DNA of 64,000 nt from Bacteroidota bacterium (GTDB lineage Bacteria > Bacteroidota > Bacteroidia > Chitinophagales > Saprospiraceae): assembly GCA_020160935.1 (NCBI GenBank), contig JAIUPL010000009.1:124001-188000 (forward strand). The letters are read 5' to 3'. This document shows, one piece after another, positions 36,641-45,031 of this stretch (its first letter is position 1; each line of letters opens with the position of its first letter). Made by a program: the position numbers and the translations under genes. The notes beneath the pieces were generated by a model that was not told where the DNA came from, did no database searches, and worked only from the letters and a program-made list of their open reading frames with translations.

Positions 36641-36675
36641 GACTGTTGACTGACGACCGTTGACTGACGACTGTC
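36641..36675. repeat. GACTGAC-type heptamer array
   Basis: Five tandem heptamers (GACTGTT, GACTGAC, GACCGTT, GACTGAC, GACTGTC), ending just before the stop codon of the minus-strand VWA-like gene at 36678. Confidence 0.88.
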
Positions 36676-36677
36676 CA

Positions 36678-38777
36678 TTAGTATGCCCCAAAATACCGCC
36701 GCAACAACCACTCCCCGGCCAGCAGCAGCGCCAGCAGGGCAAAAATCCATTTCAGGTTGATGAGCGGATTGGTTTTGGTGGTTTGATAAATGACCGGTTT
36801 TACGGTTTGGTTGTTTTTGATTTTATCAACAATGCTCGCCAGTTGTGTCGGCAAAACGGTTTCCCCTCCAAATTTGGCGCTCAACTGCCGCAGTACGGCA
36901 TGGTTGGCCGTTGTTTCAAACAGTTCCTGCTGGATGGGCTGCACGTTGAAGCGCCCTTCCACGCTCAGGGCCTGGCCGTTGAAATTTGTAGTGGCTTTGT
37001 AGGAATAGGAGCCCACTGGTAAAATTCCCGCATTCAGGGTATAGGCTTTTCCACTTTTATTAAACGTGTAGGTAAATTCCTTTCCGTCGCGGTCGCGGAT
37101 GCTCATGGCCACGTCGGGGTCGTTGGTCAGTTCGTAGTTGTCGTTGTACAGTTCGGCGCCGAAGGACACTACTTCATTTTCGTTAAAAATGTTTTTGTCC
37201 TGGGTAACACGGAATTTGCGTTTGTCCTCTTTCAGCGAGAGGTATTGCACCGTTTTACCCATCAATTCGTCAAAAATTTCCTGGTTCTGGTGCTGCAGGA
37301 AGTCGAACAGTCGCCAGCGCCAAAGGCCTTCCGCCAGAAAAATGCCAGTTTTGATGCCATTTTCCTCGCCTACGGCCAGCAAGGGCTGGTCGGTATCCAC
37401 CTTGCCGATGCGTTTGTACAGGATGACCTGCGCTTGTTGGGTGGCACTGAAATTACCGAAAGCGGCAATAGCGGGGTTGAATTTGGGCAGTTCCTCTGCA
37501 ATGATCGGGCTCAGGCTAAAAGCCGCAAAACGAGTAGAAACCTTGCCTTGCACATCGTCGCTCTGGCGACCATCGCTTTGCACGTTGACGAGGTGCTGCG
37601 CTTTACCCAGAGCGGCGTATCCGGCTTGCATGCCGGCGATAAACAGACGTGGTATGCGTTTTTCATTCAGGGTATTCAGCACACCTGAAATATCATTGGT
37701 AACGGAAGGCAGGTTGTGCAGGATGACAAAATCGGATTTTCCTACGTCCAGCCCGGGATCGTTGATATAGGCGATGTTGACCTGGTAATTTTTATTCTGT
37801 TCCAGGGTGGTTTTCAGGGTGGTCAGGTCGGGGTGCGGGCTGTTGGCCAGCAGCAGTATCTTCTGGCGGGCATCCAGCACATCTACAAAAATTTCCTTGC
37901 GGTTGTTGACTGTAGAGGCTTCGCCTGGCAAGCCTGCCACGGTAACGAGGTATTGCGCTACGCCGGGTTTGTCGGCATCGATCTGAATTTCCTTCGTCGT
38001 GAAAAAGTCATTGCCTGCTATGCTGATCGGAATGCTTTGCAAGTTGCGCACCTGCCCATCGTCCACTTTCCCGATGTTCAACACCGTTTGTTGTCCGGCG
38101 CAATTGGTGGCCGCTACGTCGATTTGCAGGGTAAACTTGTCGCCCAGATAAGCGATTTTGTTGTGGAAAACGCGTTTTACCAGCAGGTCTTTTTTAGGCG
38201 TCGTATCGCCCAGCGCCACGGTGTACACAGGCGCTGCGAGGGCAGCATCGGCATAGGCGGGGTTGCTTCCTTCGTTGTAAATGCCATCGGAGGCGACCAC
38301 TACAGCGCCCAGATTTTGGCCTCCGTACAAGTCGTATATGCCTTTCAGCATTTCCGACAGGTTGGTGATTTTGTCGGTAAAATTAAAATCCACCCCTTCG
38401 CGCACCTGATCGCCAAACGAGAGTTCGTGCACTTCATAATTTTCCGAAAGCCCGTCTTTCAGCGCCTGCCAATTTTGCTTGTAGGTATTCAACGCTTCAC
38501 CCTGCATATCGGCGCCTACGCTTTCCGATTGGTCTTGCGCCAGCACCACCACCGGCTTTTTGGTCTCGGTGAGCAGGCTTTTCAGCAGGGGCGACAACAG
38601 CAAGGCGCTCAACAATGTAACGGTTAAAAAACGCAGCACGCCCAGCCAGCGGTGCAATTGGGGCGACTGGTCGCGAAAAGTAGTATCCCGGTAATACAAC
38701 AAACCTGCAAAGGCGAGTCCCAACAAAACACAAAACAACAGGAACCACGCCGGGTATTGAAACGATAAATCGAGCAT
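36678..38777 (-). CDS. Membrane protein with VWA-like and amidotransferase-like regions
   Basis: 699 residues. Two N-terminal transmembrane helices (about 8-30 and 48-70) are followed by a VWA-like segment (about 80-210; VVVLAQDQSESVG at the MIDAS-like position and VVVASDGIYNEGSNP), a beta-rich region, a glutamine-amidotransferase-like fold (about 300-440, ILLLANSPHPDL) and a final transmembrane helix (about 678-695). This organisation is common in Bacteroidota next to MoxR/BatA systems, but here it stands alone. The ATG at 38777 is chosen since the first helix follows; a longer frame exists. No catalytic triad is visible. Function unknown. Confidence 0.8.
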   Translation of the reverse strand: MLDLSFQYPAWFLLFCVLLGLAFAGLLYYRDTTFRDQSPQLHRWLGVLRFLTVTLLSALLLSPLLKSLLTETKKPVVVLAQDQSESVGADMQGEALNTYKQNWQALKDGLSENYEVHELSFGDQVREGVDFNFTDKITNLSEMLKGIYDLYGGQNLGAVVVASDGIYNEGSNPAYADAALAAPVYTVALGDTTPKKDLLVKRVFHNKIAYLGDKFTLQIDVAATNCAGQQTVLNIGKVDDGQVRNLQSIPISIAGNDFFTTKEIQIDADKPGVAQYLVTVAGLPGEASTVNNRKEIFVDVLDARQKILLLANSPHPDLTTLKTTLEQNKNYQVNIAYINDPGLDVGKSDFVILHNLPSVTNDISGVLNTLNEKRIPRLFIAGMQAGYAALGKAQHLVNVQSDGRQSDDVQGKVSTRFAAFSLSPIIAEELPKFNPAIAAFGNFSATQQAQVILYKRIGKVDTDQPLLAVGEENGIKTGIFLAEGLWRWRLFDFLQHQNQEIFDELMGKTVQYLSLKEDKRKFRVTQDKNIFNENEVVSFGAELYNDNYELTNDPDVAMSIRDRDGKEFTYTFNKSGKAYTLNAGILPVGSYSYKATTNFNGQALSVEGRFNVQPIQQELFETTANHAVLRQLSAKFGGETVLPTQLASIVDKIKNNQTVKPVIYQTTKTNPLINLKWIFALLALLLAGEWLLRRYFGAY

Positions 38778-38931
38778 ATCTGGACGATAACGGAAAATAA
38801 AGGCTGCAAAAATGCAGAAAATCTTGCGATACAGTGTACGGAATCTGCCAAACAGGCACTTCTGCACCGGAACGGCTGTTTTCTTTCGGACGAAGAGACA
38901 AAAAACAGCATGGAAAGTAACGCTGTCACTC

Positions 38932-38939
38932 TACTTTTG
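38932..38939 (+). promoter_or_regulatory. Promoter -7 box of hpt
   Basis: TACTTTTG matches TAnnTTTG. Transcription from about 38945 would exclude the ATG at 38910 and leave a short leader to the ATG at 38961. Confidence 0.55.
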
Positions 38940-38960
38940 TTGGCACAAAACTACAATCTT

Positions 38961-39530
38961 ATGCCTATGCTTTCCGAACCTGTCATTCATATTCGCGACC
39001 TCTCTTTCCAGCCTTTGTTCTCGGAACAGGAAGTACAACAACGGGTACAGGAACTCGGCGCTGCACTTACACAAAGCCATGCTCGCAAAAACCCGTTGTT
39101 TATCAGCATCCTCAGTGGCGCTTTTGTGTTTGCCTCCGATCTGATTCGGGCTTTTGACGCCGACTGTGAAATTGGATTTGTAAAACTGTCGTCCTACCAG
39201 GGTACCCGCTCTTCGGGCGATGTGCAAACCGTGATGGGGCTGGAAAAAGACCTCATGGGCCGCCACCTCATCGTGGTGGAAGACATCGTCGATACGGGCC
39301 GGACGTTGCATTTTTTCCTCCATCACCTGGCACAGCAGCAACCCGCCTCCGTCACTACCGTAGCATTTCTGCGCAAACCCGAAGCCGTCGAATTTCAGGT
39401 GCCGGTGGAACATGTTGGTTTCGATATCGAAAATAAATTTGTGGTGGGCTACGGACTGGATTATGACGGGCTGGGCAGGAACATTCCGGGGGTGTACCAG
39501 TTGATAGAGAGTGAGAGAGTGAGAGGGTGA
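38961..39530 (+). CDS. hpt: Hypoxanthine phosphoribosyltransferase
   Basis: 189 residues; a purine-salvage enzyme transferring phosphoribose from PRPP to hypoxanthine or guanine; cytosolic. The PRPP loop VVEDIVDTGRTL, the SILSGAFVFASDL segment and FVVGYGLDYDGLGRNIPGV are diagnostic. The ATG at 38961 (or 38967) is preferred to 38910 because a promoter box lies between them. The natural end of the family is close to GVYQL; the last residues, ESERVRG, and the stop are encoded by GAGAGTGA repeats. Confidence 0.94.
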   Translation: MPMLSEPVIHIRDLSFQPLFSEQEVQQRVQELGAALTQSHARKNPLFISILSGAFVFASDLIRAFDADCEIGFVKLSSYQGTRSSGDVQTVMGLEKDLMGRHLIVVEDIVDTGRTLHFFLHHLAQQQPASVTTVAFLRKPEAVEFQVPVEHVGFDIENKFVVGYGLDYDGLGRNIPGVYQLIESERVRG

Positions 39531-39560
39531 GAGAGTGAGAGGTGAGAGGTGAGAGAGGGG
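39507..39560. repeat. GAGAGTGA / GAGGTGA tandem array
   Basis: Four 8-bp units (GAGAGTGA, GAGGGTGA) followed by 7-bp units (GAGGTGA). It covers the last eight codons of hpt and runs into the spacer before the macrodomain gene. Confidence 0.9.
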
Positions 39561-39649
39561 TGTCATGGGGTGGGGTGATGGGCGTCATTTCGGAAGGTGG
39601 GTGTTGGGGGGCAAATTTGGGCTATCGAAAACAAACTAAAATCAGCCCT

Positions 39650-40129
39650 ATGATAAAAGAAGTTACCGGAGACATCACCCTTTCGAAAGCGCGTGCTATA
39701 GCGCATGGAGTAGCCCCGAACGACCATTTCGACAGCGGATTGGCCTTGAGCCTTCGGGAGGCTTTCCCTTCGATGTATAAAGATTTTAGACACTATTGCC
39801 ACCAGTTTAGCCCCAAGCCCGGCAGTGCATGGATTTGGAGCGGGGCCGAACGCCGGATCATCAATTTGTTCACCCAGGAAGCACCCCAAACCGATCGTTC
39901 GCACCCCGGAAAAGCCACTTTGTCGCATGTAAGCCATGCGCTCAAGGAACTAGCCCACCTCATTTCGCATGAAGGTCTGGACAGTGTGGCCGTTCCGCGT
40001 TTGGCTACCGGCGTGGGCGGGCTCGATTGGGAAGAGGTTAAACCGTTGATTTACAAATACCTGGACCCTTTGCCGATAAAAGTGTACGTGTATGCACATT
40101 TTAGCAAAGGTGTGCAGGCAGCAGAATAA
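39650..40129 (+). CDS. Macrodomain (ADP-ribose-binding) protein
   Basis: 159 residues, a single macrodomain: MIKEVTGDITLSKARAIAHG, then NDHFDSGLALSLREAFP, PGSAWIWSG and the phosphate-loop-like SVAVPRLATGVGGLDW. Relatives bind ADP-ribose or remove it from proteins or DNA (DarG/ALC1-like macrodomains); activity here is untested. ATG at 39650 is chosen because longer frames start inside the tandem repeat. No DarT-like toxin is adjacent. The DUF4342 gene follows 11 bp later, suggesting one transcript. Confidence 0.88.
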   Translation: MIKEVTGDITLSKARAIAHGVAPNDHFDSGLALSLREAFPSMYKDFRHYCHQFSPKPGSAWIWSGAERRIINLFTQEAPQTDRSHPGKATLSHVSHALKELAHLISHEGLDSVAVPRLATGVGGLDWEEVKPLIYKYLDPLPIKVYVYAHFSKGVQAAE

Positions 40130-40140
40130 ACCGTCAGCAT

Positions 40141-40395
40141 ATGGAAAACTCATTCAAAGAAACCTTTGAAGCGCATGGTGAAAACCTGATGCAAAAGGTA
40201 AAAGAACTGATTGCCGAAGGCAACGTTCGTAAAATCATCATCCACAATGAAGAAGGCAAGGAAATCATGTCGATTCCTCTGACCATCGGCGTGGTAGGTG
40301 CTGTTTTTGCGCCGGTGCTGGCCGCAGTGGGCGCACTCGCTGCGCTGCTGGGCGATTGTACGATAACGGTGGAGAGAGAAGCGCCGGCTGAATAA
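40141..40395 (+). CDS. DUF4342 small protein
   Basis: 84 residues of the DUF4342 pattern: an amphipathic N terminus (FKETFEAHGENLMQKVKEL), a basic strand VRKIIIHNEEGKEIMSIPLT and a hydrophobic segment rich in Ala, Val and Gly (about 48-70) that could be a membrane helix. Function unknown. Likely co-transcribed with the macrodomain gene. Confidence 0.8.
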   Translation: MENSFKETFEAHGENLMQKVKELIAEGNVRKIIIHNEEGKEIMSIPLTIGVVGAVFAPVLAAVGALAALLGDCTITVEREAPAE

Positions 40396-40407
40396 AGGGG
40401 GATACTT

Positions 40408-40471
40408 AACGTCGGCAGCGCTTAAAGCGCTGCCGACGTTGTTAGAGCGCTGCCGACGTTCAAGCGCTGCC
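40408..40471. repeat. AGCGCTGCCGACGTT palindrome and direct repeats
   Basis: A perfect palindrome (40408-40440, arms AACGTCGGCAGCGCTT) followed by two further direct copies of AGCGCTGCCGACGTT or its start, ending near 40471. The second half lies inside the coding end of the minus-strand aminotransferase. Confidence 0.85.
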
Positions 40472-41657
40472 CATATTCTTTCAAGGCATGTTCCAGGCAG
40501 TCCATGGCTGCATTCAAGTCGCTTGTATTGAGAACATAAGCGAAACGCACTTGGCGTTTGCCCATACCCGGTGTGGCATAGAAGCCTGCGCCGGGCGCCA
40601 GCATGACCGTTTGATTTTGATAGGAAAAATCTTCGAGCAGCCAACGACAGAAGCGATCAGCATCGTCGATGGGCAATTCCGCAAAAACATAAAATGCGCC
40701 TTCTGGGCGATAACACGTCACCCCCGGCATGGCTTGTAGCCGCTGAAACAACAGGTCGCGGCGATTTCTGTATTCCGCCGTTACGGTTTCGAAATAACTG
40801 TCTTCCGTTTGCAAGGTGGCTTCCGCAAATATTTGCCCGAATGTAGGCGGACTCAAACGCGTTTCCGCATATTTCTGGATCGTGCTGCGCAGGGCTACAT
40901 TGCGTGTGATGATAGCGCCGATACGGGCGCCACAAGCGCTGTAACGTTTTGATACTGAATCCAGTACCACGACATGTTCTTCCAGGCCCGGTAAGTTGAG
41001 GGCAGAAAAAAAGCGCGCATCTTCGCTGTAGCAAAATTCGCGGTACACCTCGTCTACAATCAGAAACAGGTCGTATTCGAGCACCAGTTCGCCCAATGCC
41101 CGCAAGGTAGCCTCCGAGTAAAGTGCGCCCGTCGGGTTATTCGGATTGCACAGCATGATCGCCTTGACATCCGGAGTGATGGCCGCATGAAATGCAGAAA
41201 TATCCGGCAAGGCAAATCCCGTTTCAATACGTGTGGTAACAGGTTTCACCTGTACATCGGCCATGCCCGCAAAACCCAGGTAATTGGCGTACAGCGGCTC
41301 GGGTGAAAGCACCGACTCGCCCGGATTGAGGCATGCCAGCAAGGTAAACAGCACGCCCTCGGAAGCGCCGGAGGTGACCATTATTTCATCGGGGTGAATA
41401 TCGATGTCGAATTTACGGTAATACGCCGGCAATTTTTCCCGATAGGAAACATTGCCATTCGAGGGGCTGTATGCCAGAATATCCACCTGTGCCTGGCGTA
41501 CTGCTTCCAGCGCCGCTTTCGGCGTGAGGATATCGGGCTGTCCGATATTGAGGTGATATACTTTTTTGCCCGATTTTTTGGCCTGATCGGCAGCAGCAGC
41601 CAGTTTGCGAATCGGAGAACTGTGAGCGGTCAGACCGCGCTCGGATATATGTGGCAT
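40422..41657 (-). CDS. PLP-dependent class I/II aminotransferase (aspartate aminotransferase family)
   Basis: 411 residues, fold type I. Substrate and cofactor motifs are present: LNIGQPDILTP, NPNNPTG, DEVYREFCY, the Schiff-base Lys237 in DSVSKRYSACGARIG, and the C-terminal Arg in KRQVRFAYVL. Close relatives use aspartate or aromatic amino acids. ATG at 41657 is chosen since the 31-residue extension to 41750 is translated from a tandem repeat. The C-terminal RLNVGSALTTSAAL tail comes from AGCGCTGCCGACGTT repeats and is unlikely to be ancestral. Confidence 0.92.
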   Translation of the reverse strand: MPHISERGLTAHSSPIRKLAAAADQAKKSGKKVYHLNIGQPDILTPKAALEAVRQAQVDILAYSPSNGNVSYREKLPAYYRKFDIDIHPDEIMVTSGASEGVLFTLLACLNPGESVLSPEPLYANYLGFAGMADVQVKPVTTRIETGFALPDISAFHAAITPDVKAIMLCNPNNPTGALYSEATLRALGELVLEYDLFLIVDEVYREFCYSEDARFFSALNLPGLEEHVVVLDSVSKRYSACGARIGAIITRNVALRSTIQKYAETRLSPPTFGQIFAEATLQTEDSYFETVTAEYRNRRDLLFQRLQAMPGVTCYRPEGAFYVFAELPIDDADRFCRWLLEDFSYQNQTVMLAPGAGFYATPGMGKRQVRFAYVLNTSDLNAAMDCLEHALKEYGQRLNVGSALTTSAAL

Positions 41658-41690
41658 AGTGATGAGTTGATGAGGTTGGGGGGATAAAGT

Positions 41691-41836
41691 TGATAAGTGT
41701 TGATGAGTGTTGATGAGTGTTGATGAGTGTTGATGAGGGTTGATATTCATCGGCTCGGGTAAGAGAATTTTTTACTTCATCGAGCCGATTAATATCAACC
41801 CTCATCAACCTTATCAACCCTCATCAACACTTAATA
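41691..41836. repeat. TGATGAGTGT decamer array and inverted repeat
   Basis: Five tandem 10-bp units (TGATAAGTGT, three TGATGAGTGT, TGATGAGGGT; 41691-41740). An inverted repeat joins 41729-41757 with 41781-41809 (GTTGATGAGGGTTGATATT and CGGCTCG, one gap). It occupies the gap between the aminotransferase start and the exopolysaccharide operon's end. Confidence 0.88.
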
Positions 41837-41883
41837 ACAAATTTCCGCACAAAAATAACGCCTATTTTCCAAACCATGTAATA

Positions 41884-42750
41884 CTACGGTAATACCGCGT
41901 CTTTTCGCATCAAATCGATGTACGCCTGACTCCCTTTTTTGTTGGGGTGCATGAAATCGCCAAAGTCGGCTGGGTCGGACAGTGCTCTGCTGTAATCGCT
42001 GACAGGAAGCCCGGTGGCTGCCTCAACGGCTTTTTTCAGGTCGTCCAGGTGCGATACCCGCTCGGCAAAACCGGGGAAATAGGGACTTATGACCAGTCGC
42101 ACATCGACGCCTTTTGCGCCGGCAGCGGCGCAAACATCGCGCAATTGCTCAATGAGATATGGGTGTACTTCCAGCGGATAGTTGTGTTGCGCTACTGAAG
42201 CGGCGAGTTGAGGTGGAATGCTGCGGTCGAGCAACCAGTCGGCATCACTGCGACGGCGGTGTGAAAGGGCGCGTTGAAATATTTCGTTGTTGAAACGGAA
42301 CAAGGCCGACACCTGGCCACCTCGCCACACCCTGGGCAATCTGCCCCGAATCAGGGTATCGAGGCGGAAAGATTGATCCGAGTAGGTCAGAAATCCGGCC
42401 AGCAATTCGTCGTTCGTGCGGTCGCAGGTGGTAATATCGATGAGCAGGCGTTTGGGCGCTGGGTAATGATCCAGATAGTCGAGCGTAAGGGCCTTGGCCA
42501 CATCCATCGGCAGCCCGTTGTAACTCAGGTTGAACGTCTTCAACCCCGTTTTTTCTTCAATATACGGCTGGTAAAAGGTGAGTCCCCGAGAATTTCCCAG
42601 CAACAAGATATCTGCCTCGGCCACACCGCCATAAAGCCGTGAATAGCGAAAAGCACTGGCCGATACCTGGCTTTTCAAAGCACATCCAGCCAGCCGGTCG
42701 CCGGCCACCACTACTGCCAGAAGAAGAACATACCACCAGATGTGTTTCAT
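41884..42750 (-). CDS. SGNH/DltD-like acyl-transfer partner of MBOAT
   Basis: 288 residues with an N-terminal signal anchor (WWYVLLLAVVVAGDRLAG). The nucleophile motif LLLGNSRG (block I type) and the C-terminal DFMHPNKKG (Asp/His) indicate an SGNH-fold enzyme similar to the periplasmic partners (AlgJ/AlgX, DltD) of membrane O-acyltransferases. It follows the MBOAT gene by three bases, so the pair should act together to acetylate or acylate the exported polysaccharide. Last gene of the minus-strand operon. Confidence 0.8.
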   Translation of the reverse strand: MKHIWWYVLLLAVVVAGDRLAGCALKSQVSASAFRYSRLYGGVAEADILLLGNSRGLTFYQPYIEEKTGLKTFNLSYNGLPMDVAKALTLDYLDHYPAPKRLLIDITTCDRTNDELLAGFLTYSDQSFRLDTLIRGRLPRVWRGGQVSALFRFNNEIFQRALSHRRRSDADWLLDRSIPPQLAASVAQHNYPLEVHPYLIEQLRDVCAAAGAKGVDVRLVISPYFPGFAERVSHLDDLKKAVEAATGLPVSDYSRALSDPADFGDFMHPNKKGSQAYIDLMRKDAVLP

Positions 42751-42753
42751 GGA

Positions 42754-44289
42754 TCAGAATTGGAAGTAAATGAATGCATTGGCGCCAAAACTGCCAAAAA
42801 AAGCCAGCACCCAAAGCAGCACGGAAAAGAGTATCAGCCGCAGGGCGGGTTGTTCTACCTGTCGGACATTCCAGCGCATTCGTGTGTTTGAAATTTCAAC
42901 AAACAACAAAGCGCCTATCAGCAAAAAGCCCTTGATTACCTGGAATTTATTGATCACAGCACTGAAGGAAAATCCTTCCAGGCTAGCAATACCGCTCAGC
43001 ACTTTCCCGGCGGTAGCGAAACTGTCGCCACCCGCGAGCCCGATGCTGCCGCTCCGGAAAAATACCCAGGCCACCAGCGTAAGTACATATACCGTAAAAA
43101 TGGAAACAGCGTCGTCGGCCAGGCGTGGCAGCCGGATGCTGCGGGCCAGGCTGCGCCAGCGCGGACCCACGATGCGCTGCAACACCAGGTACATACCATG
43201 CAAAAATCCCCAGAAAACGAACGCCCAGTTGGCGCCGTGCCACAAGCCGCCCAGCAACATGGTAAGCATGTTGTTTTTGTAGGTCGACAGTTTGCCGTTT
43301 CTATTGCCGCCGAGCGGAATGTACAGGTAATCGCGCAGCCAACTCGACAGGGAAATGTGCCAGCGCGTCCAGAATTCAGAAAAACTTTTGGAAAAATAGG
43401 GCGTGCGAAAATTTTCCGGAAAGGTATAGCCCATCATCCGCGCCAATCCGATAGCGATGTCCGAATATCCGGAAAAATCGCAGTAAATCTGAAAGGAATA
43501 AAACACGACGCCGATGAGCAGGTGCATGGAGCCGAATGTTTCCGGCGCTGCAAAACACTGATCCACAAAAGGTGCAATGCTGTCGGCAATGGCTATTTTT
43601 TTGAAAAAACCCCACAATACCCTGCCCATGCCGCTGTTCCAGCGATTCCAGTCGAAACGTTTATCTTCGCTCATCTGGTAGAGGAAATCGGCTGCCCGCA
43701 CGATTGGGCCGGCCACCAATTGGGGAAACAGCGCAATAAAAGTGGCAAATTTCAGCAGCGACGGCTCCCAGGGCAATTCCCGCCGATACACGTCGATGGT
43801 GTACGACATGGACTGGAAAGTGTAAAAAGAAATGCCCACCGGCAGGATGATGTGCAGGGTGGTCCAGGAAGGCGTTATGCCCATTTCCCGAATCATTGCT
43901 GCCAGGTTGTCGGCAAAAAAACCGAAGTATTTAAAAAATCCCAGAAACCCGAGGTTCATCGCCATACTGAATACCAGAATGGTGCGACGTTGTAGTTGCA
44001 GGCCATGCACCCACCTTGTCAGGCGACCAAAAAATTGCAATACCAGGCTGCCATTTTCACAGCGTTCGCGGGTTTCTTCCGGCGCATCGTTGTACGAAAT
44101 CCAGAGTCCGAACCACCAATCCATCACGGTTGAAAAAACAATCAGCGACAAAAAACGCCAGTCCCACCATCCGTAAAAAATATAACTCGCCACCAGACAA
44201 ACCCAGGTGCGCATGCGGCCTTTCGTTCCAAAATACAGCGGAAAGAACAGCAGGATAAAAATCAGGAATGTGAGACTGTTAAAAACCAA
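42754..44289 (-). CDS. MBOAT family O-acyltransferase (AlgI/DltB-like)
   Basis: 511 residues, about 10-12 membrane helices. It carries FFPQLVAGPIVRA, YCDFSGYSDIAIGLA, NFRTPYFSKSFSEFWTRWHISLS and the invariant active-site His351 in GLWHGANW, with a second His364 in FLHGMYL. The start is TTG at 44289, as MVFNSLTFLIF is the usual N terminus of the family; no ATG is available. It overlaps the end of the upstream SGNH gene by 11 bp, implying translational coupling. It probably moves acyl groups across the inner membrane for polysaccharide modification. Confidence 0.92.
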   Translation of the reverse strand: MVFNSLTFLIFILLFFPLYFGTKGRMRTWVCLVASYIFYGWWDWRFLSLIVFSTVMDWWFGLWISYNDAPEETRERCENGSLVLQFFGRLTRWVHGLQLQRRTILVFSMAMNLGFLGFFKYFGFFADNLAAMIREMGITPSWTTLHIILPVGISFYTFQSMSYTIDVYRRELPWEPSLLKFATFIALFPQLVAGPIVRAADFLYQMSEDKRFDWNRWNSGMGRVLWGFFKKIAIADSIAPFVDQCFAAPETFGSMHLLIGVVFYSFQIYCDFSGYSDIAIGLARMMGYTFPENFRTPYFSKSFSEFWTRWHISLSSWLRDYLYIPLGGNRNGKLSTYKNNMLTMLLGGLWHGANWAFVFWGFLHGMYLVLQRIVGPRWRSLARSIRLPRLADDAVSIFTVYVLTLVAWVFFRSGSIGLAGGDSFATAGKVLSGIASLEGFSFSAVINKFQVIKGFLLIGALLFVEISNTRMRWNVRQVEQPALRLILFSVLLWVLAFFGSFGANAFIYFQF

Positions 44290-45010
44290 GGGAATGATGA
44301 ATGATGAAGGATGAATGATGAATCATTTCCATTTTCCATACCGAATACCCCACTCCGTTCAAATGAATACCGTCTTCGGTAAAACGGGGATCGAGGTTTC
44401 CATTGGCATCCAAAAGGCTGGAAAAAATATCGATGTAAGGCAATGCATAGTCACGGGCCAGGGTGGCAATCCCGGCGTTGAGCGCGCGGATGTTGTCGTT
44501 GGTGGTTCCGATTTTTTTGATCTGGTTGTTTACAGGTAGTACGCTCTGCAAAAAGAGTTCCGAATTGGGGGATTTACTCCGAATTTGTGCTACGATTTCC
44601 CGGTAAACCGAAAGAATCGCTTCCGGCTTTTTCTGAAAAATGAGGTCGTTGATGCCAATCATCAGGTAAATCCGGCGGGGTTTGTGGCGCAGTACTTCCT
44701 CCAGCCGATCCAGTACACCCTGCACATGATCGCCCACAATACCCCGGTTAAGAATGCTGAAAGAATCGGGGCGCAGCAACTCCTGCCACTCGCATTGTTC
44801 CGTGTGGCTGTCGCCCAGAAAAATAACGGCACCGGGACTTGGCTGCATCATTTCAAACAATTGTGTGCGGTGGTGATAAAGCCCCGCTTCGTCGTGTTGC
44901 AGCCGGAACATGGCGTACGTCCACCCGCCGAGCCGGTCGACCACCAGCAACAAACCTGCGGCCAGCAGCAAATTGAGCAAAAGTGAAATGACCAGTATGG
45001 ATTTTCGCAT
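44279..45010 (-). CDS. GDSL/SGNH hydrolase with signal anchor
   Basis: 243 residues; N-terminal signal anchor (about 5-27). Block I is GDSHTE, block II Gly is in NRGIVGD, block III is GINDL and block V is DGIHLNGVGY: a complete Ser-Gly-Asn-His set. A periplasmic esterase or acyl-transfer role on the polysaccharide is inferred from context. After GYSVWKMEM the protein ends in IHHSSFIIHHSLGF, which is the translation of a GAATGAT heptamer array, so the native C terminus seems to have been replaced by repeat. Confidence 0.87.
   Translation of the reverse strand: MRKSILVISLLLNLLLAAGLLLVVDRLGGWTYAMFRLQHDEAGLYHHRTQLFEMMQPSPGAVIFLGDSHTEQCEWQELLRPDSFSILNRGIVGDHVQGVLDRLEEVLRHKPRRIYLMIGINDLIFQKKPEAILSVYREIVAQIRSKSPNSELFLQSVLPVNNQIKKIGTTNDNIRALNAGIATLARDYALPYIDIFSSLLDANGNLDPRFTEDGIHLNGVGYSVWKMEMIHHSSFIIHHSLGF
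44292..44326. repeat. GAATGAT heptamer array inside the SGNH gene's 3' end
   Basis: Five exact-length heptamers (GAATGAT twice, GAAGGAT, GAATGAT, GAATCAT). It lies wholly within coding sequence, just before the overlap with the MBOAT start. Confidence 0.9.
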
Positions 45011-45031
45011 CGTGCTAGGTTTATGTTGCTG

